A stretch of DNA of 64,000 bases from UMGS1975 sp959600905. Lineage in GTDB: Bacteria > Bacillota > Clostridia > Christensenellales > QAND01. Of the stretch, positions 10,437 through 16,900 are shown one piece after another (positions within the stretch are counted from its first letter, which is position 1; each line of letters begins with the position of its first letter). The DNA lies in the NCBI GenBank assembly GCA_959600905.1, contig CAUGNO010000007.1:60412-124411 (forward strand), read 5' to 3'. Under the pieces are notes generated by a model that did no database searches, was not told the origin of the DNA, and saw nothing but the letters and a program-made list of their open reading frames with translations. Position numbers and translations under genes: made by a program.

Positions 10437-10615
10437 CTGGACAACAGCGGGACGTACTACCTGGGGAGCCGGCACTACGACCCGAATACAGGGCGGTTCC
10501 TGCAGCAGGATACGTTCAAGGGAGACATCTACAGCCCGTGGACACAGAACCTGTACACCTACACTTCCAACAACCCGGTGAACTATGTAGACCCGACGGG
10601 ACATTCACTGCTAGG
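10437..10615 (+). repeat. RHS core segment, copy 2 (displaced tip)
   Basis: Near-identical, gap-free copy of 8784-8962. The coding frame is preserved (LDNSGTYYLGSRHYD to DPTGHSLLG) but has an in-frame TGA at 10422-10424 upstream and no ATG, so it is a tip module without the rest of the RHS gene. Confidence 0.95.
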
Positions 10616-11273
10616 CATTCTTGCAGGAATAGCGGAAGCTATGAAAGCATACAAGGAAGAACTGGATAAAGCAGAAACCGTTGCGCAGACGGAAAGCAAA
10701 GGGAAGACAAAGAGCAATAGAGGAACGGGATTCAAACACAGACAAGCGGCAATCTACGCAATGAACAAGATGGTGATGGTGGAAGCAGATAAAATAGGAG
10801 CAGAGAAGGAAATAGGGGCATTTGTATACGAAGGAGAGGACGGGCTGTTTTATGTGTCCAATACGTTTACAGGAATGGGAAACAAGGTATATACAGAGCA
10901 TGTCAACGCAGAATTGAACAATCTTGGCCTGTTGACAGAGAATATGAGTACGGACGATTATCCTGCCATCGATTTTACGCATTCACACTTATACTACGAT
11001 ATGAGAAATGATGCACAAACGATTATTGTGGGGATTGATGAGGCCCGCGATATAGTTGATAATTCAATAAGGCCAAAAGAAAAACCACTGTCGCAGGCAA
11101 AGAATTGGGATGGACCGTATACACGTCATGGTTCAATGGACGATTGGAAGATTATCAAAGAACAACAGATGAATAGAGCGAAATACAAGCTAAACTCCTT
11201 TGGGATCATAGCGCCTAAAGGCACGAGATATACAGGGCAATGGAATGAGCCGGAGACCAAATACTTCAACTGA
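10578..11273 (+). CDS. Orphan RHS tip with alternative C-terminal domain
   Basis: The frame is homologous to the RHS core from 10437 onward, but its only plausible start is GTG at 10578 inside the core (MNYVDPTGH), giving 231 residues. There is no good ribosome site, so it is probably a silent cassette that becomes expressed only after recombining into the full RHS gene. After the core the sequence is unrelated to the resident tip. It has a Lys/Glu-rich linker and a domain with an EIGAFVYEG strand and a DFTHSHLYYD motif. The HSH histidines and the preceding glutamate recall JAB/DUF4329-like metal-dependent toxin domains, but I hold this loosely. Two secreted proteins follow it. Confidence 0.6.
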   Translation: MNYVDPTGHSLLGILAGIAEAMKAYKEELDKAETVAQTESKGKTKSNRGTGFKHRQAAIYAMNKMVMVEADKIGAEKEIGAFVYEGEDGLFYVSNTFTGMGNKVYTEHVNAELNNLGLLTENMSTDDYPAIDFTHSHLYYDMRNDAQTIIVGIDEARDIVDNSIRPKEKPLSQAKNWDGPYTRHGSMDDWKIIKEQQMNRAKYKLNSFGIIAPKGTRYTGQWNEPETKYFN

Positions 11274-11284
11274 GGAGAAAAACG

Positions 11285-12226
11285 ATGAAAAAGCATATAG
11301 GAACAATGGCTTTGGCATGCATGGTGATATTTTCACTATGCATGCCGGTAGCGAAGATGGAGTCAAAAACTGGAGGGGACACCGATAATAATGATGACGG
11401 GGGATATATGTTTGAGACAATCCTTTCAAGAAATGAAGATATACAGGGAAGGCCTACATATATAGAAGGATACTATAAATTGTACGATGATGGATTGGCA
11501 TTGTACTATTCAAAACAGGATTATTTGTATGATACACGGGAGAATGCGGTTTGGTTGCCCGAACGCAAAGATTACCCATTGGAAAAAATGATGGCATATG
11601 CTACTGACTTTATTTACTCGGATGAGCAGATGATAGTGGTAATGGCAGTGATTGATGATATAGGGAAAGAGAATGAGTATGCGGCTACGGCTACCTATAT
11701 TGATTTAGAAAACATTGCTGCGGATCCAGTCTATCAAAACGCGAACCATCTAAAATCCAAAAAAGAAATAAAGTACAGAGAAGAAGAAGCGCGGAGGGAG
11801 CCTCTTGATGTATCGTTTTATCGGTTGGTGGGAGATCCTTGGCAGTTTGATGGAAAGAAGATTCGGGTAGAATGTGTGAAACGATATGATGATTATGTAG
11901 GCGTAACACGTGACTTTCTGCCTTGGGGAAGCACGGTAGGGCCATTAATGATGACCCGTTTTTTTCAGGAGGACGAAGTGTGGGAACGCATAGTAAATAG
12001 ACATAGGAGATACGGTGCAAAAGATTCTCCCGATGTATATATTCCGATTGCTACTGAAGAGTATCATATTTTTATGACGGCAATGTTTTATCTGTATGAA
12101 CCTCATGAAACTAGAGATGGAGAATTTCTAGGATATAAAATGTCGTATAAATATGAGATGATAGATGAAGAAATTCATGAGAGAGATTTAGACAACTATA
12201 AAAAAGTACTGATGGAAAAGGAGTAA
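11285..12226 (+). CDS. Secreted protein of orphan RHS cassette, possible immunity protein
   Basis: A 313-residue protein with an N-terminal signal (MKKHIGTMALACMVIFSLCM), starting 11 bp after the orphan tip behind GAGGAG. The first domain (residues about 55-100: YIEGYYKLYDDGLALYY then AVWLP) matches the pattern of the next gene's domain (YDGVRATVRGILRAEEEGIA then ALWLG), and a further related segment appears near WQFDGKKIRVECVKRYDD. This suggests repeated OB-like modules. No named family is recognised. Export of the protein fits a partner acting outside the membrane, but toxin neutralisation is inferred from position alone. Confidence 0.65.
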   Translation: MKKHIGTMALACMVIFSLCMPVAKMESKTGGDTDNNDDGGYMFETILSRNEDIQGRPTYIEGYYKLYDDGLALYYSKQDYLYDTRENAVWLPERKDYPLEKMMAYATDFIYSDEQMIVVMAVIDDIGKENEYAATATYIDLENIAADPVYQNANHLKSKKEIKYREEEARREPLDVSFYRLVGDPWQFDGKKIRVECVKRYDDYVGVTRDFLPWGSTVGPLMMTRFFQEDEVWERIVNRHRRYGAKDSPDVYIPIATEEYHIFMTAMFYLYEPHETRDGEFLGYKMSYKYEMIDEEIHERDLDNYKKVLMEKE

Positions 12227-12232
12227 TACTCA

Positions 12233-12718
12233 ATGAAAACATGGCTGAGAATATGCCTGGCATGTATAAGTATGATGGTTTTAGGAGGATGCAGCGTCCA
12301 GAATAAGATGCAGCCGCAGGAAAAAGATCCCAACGAAGGCGAACGCATTTCCCTGATAGCGATCATCACGAAGCCGGAAGAGTATGACGGAGTGCGGGCA
12401 ACGGTACGGGGCATATTGAGAGCAGAAGAGGAAGGCATAGCACTGTATGTGTTTGAAGAAGATGCGGAATACGAATCGCATATCTCGGCGCTGTGGCTGG
12501 GGAAGTACGAGGAGATAAATACTTTCACCAAAGCACAGCTGCAGGCAATGAACGGAAAGTATGTAGGGGTAACAGGCAGCATCGCAGCGACAAAATACGG
12601 GCCGACAGGGGATTACAACTGCGAAATGACAAACATAGAGAACATAGAGGAGGTGGAAGCGGTCAATCCGCTGCCAAGCGAAAAGGAAGGCGGAAATTCA
12701 CCATATGTGGAGGAATGA
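12233..12718 (+). CDS. Small lipoprotein of the orphan RHS cassette
   Basis: 161 residues with a clear lipobox (MVLGGC, lipidated Cys near residue 20). The mature part is a single compact domain with the pattern P-x2-YDG-x-RATVRG, an EEEGIALYVF strand and ALWLGKYEE, shared with the preceding gene. It lies 6 bp after that gene behind AAGGAG, in the same operon, and is followed at once by the repeated terminator. It may be the membrane-anchored half of a two-protein immunity or accessory set; the function is otherwise unknown. Confidence 0.7.
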   Translation: MKTWLRICLACISMMVLGGCSVQNKMQPQEKDPNEGERISLIAIITKPEEYDGVRATVRGILRAEEEGIALYVFEEDAEYESHISALWLGKYEEINTFTKAQLQAMNGKYVGVTGSIAATKYGPTGDYNCEMTNIENIEEVEAVNPLPSEKEGGNSPYVEE

Positions 12719-12764
12719 GAAAAAGGGCACAAAGATGTGCCCTTTTTCTATATGGTTTGGTAGA
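12719..12764 (+). repeat. 46-bp terminator repeat, copy 2
   Basis: Second copy of the sequence at 10369-10414, closing the second RHS cassette. The homology continues past the terminator through TATATGGTTTGGTAGA, which a mere convergent terminator would not explain. Confidence 0.9.
12720..12749 (+). terminator. Rho-independent terminator after the second cassette
   Basis: AAAAAGGGCACA pairs with TGTGCCCTTTTT around AAGA. It starts two bases after the lipoprotein stop codon. Confidence 0.92.
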
Positions 12765-13225
12765 TTAAGAAATAAAGTATGCGATGAAGAAGGCAGGGAT
12801 ACAGAAAGCTTTGATGCGCTAAAGCGCGCGGACAAGAGAGAAAAAGAGCTGGGAAAAGAGCTTTCTGGGCAGTCTGGGGGGAGAAATGCCAACAAGGATG
12901 AATTGGCAAAAAGCTCGTATAGAGTTCTCGCGGAATTGCCGTTGCTGACGGATGTGGAGGCAGCGCCGGGCAGGCGGTTTATAGACGGGGCATATGAATG
13001 GATCGGGGATATGATATCGGACAACAGTGCAATGGTAGAGTGTGGCTTCCTATCAATGGCCGGGCTGCGCCTTTCCAAAGGCCGATGCTTTGGGATTCCC
13101 GCATGATGTTGAAGACCATGCCAGCCTGGCGGCTACCTGCCTGAGCGCTGATTTTTCCTTTGTGCAATGCTGCCATGTAAACGGAAAGGGGCGGCGTTGC
13201 ATAAGGTAAAGTGGAAGACTCTTTA
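12765..13225. other. Stretch without a convincing gene (RHS array remnant?)
   Basis: Frames of up to about 130 codons cross this stretch, but none has a ribosome site with recognisable protein sequence, and the longest plus-strand one begins inside the preceding lipoprotein gene. A Lys/Glu-rich segment near 12800-12920 could be debris of an older cassette. Confidence 0.4.
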
Positions 13226-13240
13226 CAGGAGGAAAACAGC

Positions 13241-13495
13241 ATGGAAGCATTGTCGGAATATATTGTGGTCATCGTCATGGCCATCTGCCTGGCGGTGGGC
13301 TATATCATCAAGCACTTTCTGCCGATGGATAACAAATGGATTCCGCTCATCATGGGCGTGCTGGGCATCGTTATCAATATCTGGGTCAGCGGCTGGGCCT
13401 TTACGCCGCAGATCCTTTTGGGCGGGCTTGCCAGCGGGCTGGCGGCCACAGGCGCTTTTGAGCTGATAAAAAATATGGCGGGCAGGCAAAAATAA
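13241..13495 (+). CDS. Phage holin family protein
   Basis: An 84-residue membrane protein starting at ATG 13241 (MEALSEYIVVIVMAICLAVG) behind AGGAGG; an upstream GTG at 13211 lacks a ribosome site. It has a first membrane helix at about 6-24, a KHFLPMDNKWIPLIMGVLGI segment with the second helix, and a third hydrophobic segment around QILLGGLASGLAATGAFELI. This layout fits the Hol44/Phage_holin_5_2 group. Holins form membrane pores that release lysins, but no lysin or phage structural gene is adjacent, so this is a solitary gene, perhaps assisting non-classical protein release or left over from a prophage. Confidence 0.75.
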   Translation: MEALSEYIVVIVMAICLAVGYIIKHFLPMDNKWIPLIMGVLGIVINIWVSGWAFTPQILLGGLASGLAATGAFELIKNMAGRQK

Positions 13496-13505
13496 ATCGA
13501 CGCTT

Positions 13506-13531
13506 AAAGGCCGGGGAACCGGCCTTTTTTT
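13506..13531 (+). terminator. Rho-independent terminator after the holin gene
   Basis: AAAGGCCGG and CCGGCCTTT pair around GGAA, followed by a T run. Confidence 0.9.
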
Positions 13532-13542
13532 GATGGAAAACA

Positions 13543-13571
13543 TTGACGCCGCGCCGCGCCCGTATTACACT
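13543..13571 (+). promoter_or_regulatory. Promoter of the cobalamin-regulated surface protein
   Basis: TTGACG at 13543-13548, a 17-bp spacer and TACACT at 13566-13571. Transcription starting near 13578 would begin just at the riboswitch. Confidence 0.65.
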
Positions 13572-13579
13572 GAACACGA

Positions 13580-13760
13580 CAAACATCTATGGTGGAGGGA
13601 AACCTCTGAAAAGGGAAGCAGGTGAAAAGCCTGCACAACAGCCATTACTGTAAATGCTTACAAGAAAGCAACGGCCATTGGGCAAGAGGGCTTGCCCGAG
13701 AAGGCGCTTTTAAGGACATAGCATGAGTCAGGAGACCTGCCATAGCGTGTAAGCCGGGTC
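13580..13760 (+). promoter_or_regulatory. Cobalamin (B12) riboswitch
   Basis: The conserved blocks appear in order: AAGGGAAGCAGGTGAAAA, then ACAACAGCCATTACTGTAAA, a GCCATTGGGC arm, and the B12-box-like GAGTCAGGAGACCTGCC at about 13724-13740. This is the standard adenosylcobalamin-class aptamer. Downstream, CGCTTTTC and GAAAAGCG form a hairpin at about 13865-13887, right before the AAGGAGG ribosome site, so control could be at translation initiation. By the rule for this class, cobalamin lowers expression of the protein that follows. Confidence 0.95.
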
Positions 13761-13903
13761 CTGGGCAAGGGGGACGGGGTGCTTTTTGTGTCGTCAAAAG
13801 GGTGGTCTGCTCTTTTTCGTATGCCAAAATGCGTCGTTTGCTCCATACAGCCGGGGCCAAACGGCGCTTTTCTTATGGGAAAAGCGGGAAAAGGAGGAGA
13901 CAT

Positions 13904-16900
13904 ATGAAACGCAAACGAAACAGGCGCGCATCCTGGTGTTTGGCGCTGTGCATGCTGTTGACAACGCTGCAAACGCCGCTCTTGGCGTTGGCGCAGGGCG
14001 AAAATGAGGCACAGCCGACGGCAACGCAGACACAGCCGGCCGAAACGCCGCAGGAAAGCGTTGGTGCACAGCCAACACAAGCGCCGGCCGATACGCACAA
14101 GGCCCTGGCGCCGCGGCAGGCACAGGCGGCGCTGCAAACGGACGAGGCAGGCACGGTGCTCATCCAAAGCGCGGACGATTTTGCCGCTGTGCTGGCCGAT
14201 CCTGCCGCTTATGCGAAAAAGGATATACGGCTGACAGCTTCGGTGGATATGGCGGGGCGCACGGCACAGCCCTTGGGGGATCAGAGCGCTCCGTATACCG
14301 GCACGTTTGACGGCGCTGGCCATACCGTATCCAACCTGACCATCCAGAGCGACAGCGGGTATACAGGCTTGTTTGGGCAGCTAAACGGCAAGGTGCAGCA
14401 TCTGACGCTGGATGGATGCACGATCACGGACACCAACGAGACGTATGCCAAGGGCATCGGCGGCTTGGTAGGCTACAACAAGGGCGAGATCCAGCATTGT
14501 ACGGTGAAAAACAGCACCGTCACGGCCCGCTATCAATCCGTAGGCGGCGTTGTAGGAACCAACGAAGGCAGCATTGCGGATTGCGCGGCGGCGCACAATG
14601 CCGTAACGCTGAAAATCAGCGCCGCTACGATGGGCTATACTGGCGGCTTTGTAGGCAGCAACAATCGCAACGGAAGCATTGCGCAATGCTATGTGGAGGG
14701 CGGCACGACAGCTTACGAAGGGGCCAAGGGCAAAGGAGCGGCCATTGGGGGCTTTGTGGGCGCAAGCGCCGCGTCCTCCAGCAAAATACAGGCTTGTTAC
14801 AGCACGGCGGACGTTGTGTCTGCCGGCGAAAAAGCGGGCGGCTTTGTAGGGCGCGCCTATAGCGGAACGCTGGAGAATTGCTTTGCTACGGGCGCGGTGA
14901 CGGCCGACAAATACGTCGGCGGCTTTGCCGGCGAGCTGTCCTGTACCATCAGCGCATGCTATGCCACCGGGGATGTAACGTCAACAGGCGCGAACAACTA
15001 CTTTGGCCGCTTTTATGGGGATGGCTTCCCAAGCGCGAGCAACTGCTATTATTTGACGACCTCCTCTGTGACGGGCAACGGCACGGAAAAGACGCAAAGC
15101 AGCAAGTTTACCGGCCAATCGCCGGAGGAGCTCCGGCAGGCGGCGCCCCTGTTGGGCAGCGCGTGGACGGCAGACGAAACCCGCAACAACGGCTACCCGT
15201 ACTTAAAAAACGTAAAAGCGCCGGCAAACGGCGGCGGGCCTTCCGGCCCAGTGCAGCTGGCACCGCCCTCCGGCCTGGCCTGGAATAAGGCGGTGGTATC
15301 CTGGCAGGCAGTGCCGCAGGCGGCCGGCTATACCGTGCGCCTGTACCGGCAGATGACGGGCGGCGGTGCGCTGGTAGGGACATATGAAAACGTAACGGAG
15401 CCCCGCTATGATTTTACGCAGATCATCGTGCAGAGCGGCGATTACTATGTGACGGTGCAGGCCATGGGCGACGGCGCGGAAACTGCGGATAGCAAGGTAT
15501 CCGCGCAAAGCCCCGTTTACACCTTTGTAAACCGCGATGAGGAGGGCTATATCCTCATCCAAACGCCGGAGGAGCTGCTGGCCCTGGCGGAAAAGGACAC
15601 GGACCTGAGCCAAAATTATAGGCTGGCAGGCGATATCGACATGACGGGCGTGGCGGGCAAGGCCATCGGCAAATACACCACCGGCAGCGACGTTAAGCCC
15701 TTTACCGGCATTTTCGATGGCAATGGATACAGCATCAAGCACCTTTCGTTATCAGGGGAGGCGCTGTTCTCCTATGTGGGGGAAACGGGCGTGGTGCGCA
15801 ACTTGACGCTGGAGGACGCCTCCATTGAATATACAAAGAGCGATAGCCAAACGCCCGCGGCGCTGGTATCGCGCAACAAGGGCGTTATAGATCATTGCTT
15901 TGTACAAAACAGCGCGGTGGTCTCGCAATATAACGCCTGCACCGGTGGGCTGGCGGGGCTGAATGAAGGCTGGATCAGCCACTGTGGCGTGGAAGGCGGC
16001 AGCGTGGCTTGCAAAAGCGCATACAGCACCAAGATCGGCGGGTTTGTCGGCCGCAACCTGGGGCGCATCGACCAGTGCTTTGCCACAGCTTCTGTTTCCG
16101 GCGCCAAATGGGTCGGCGGGTTTGCCGGCGGCCAGGAGGGCGGCACCATCTCAAACTGCTATGCCCTGGGCACCGTGACGGCTACCGGCGATGCAGCCGG
16201 CGGATTTACAGGCTTTTTCATCACCTATGACAGCAGCAACCCCAGCGTGCTACAAACTGTATATGCCGCCAACGACGTAAAGGCGCAGGTGGGCGGCCCG
16301 CTGGCGGGCAGCAACCAAACCGTTGCCAAAGACGGGGACGGTACGGCGGTAAACTGTTACTACAATCTATACAAAACAGCGCCCCAGACGGAAAGCATGA
16401 CGCTCGAAGGCGCAACGGGCAAGACCACCGGCGAGATGAAAACCCAGGCGCTTGCTGCGCTATTGGGCGACGCTTGGTCGGTGGATACCTCGCAGGGGCA
16501 GGCCATCATCAACAATGGATACCCCTACCTAACACAGGCGGCGCCGGCGCCGTCCGCCCCCAGCGAGGAAACAATAGAGGTCGGCCTGCTCATTGCCCCA
16601 TACGATTATGAAGGCTATGCGTTCCAGCCAGGCCAGGCTATGCAGATGCAGGTTGCGGGCGACCCTGTCACGGTTAAGGATGTGCTGGACGCCGCCCAGG
16701 CGCAGGGATTGATTTCCTACAAGGCGGAACAGAGCAAGACCGGCGCGTTTGTGACGGAAATTAACGGCACCGCGCCGCAATCGCCCAACGGCTGGATGTT
16801 TACCATCAACGACAAACCCTCCAGCGTTGGGATGGAGGCGGCCCAGGTAACGCCGGGAGATAAGATCCTTTGGTATGAGGGAACCGCCTTGAACCACTTT

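Noticed and set aside
12705..13106. 133-codon plus-strand frame after the second RHS cassette
   Set aside because: It begins inside the lipoprotein gene, reads through the terminator repeat and shows no family resemblance; treated as non-coding or debris.
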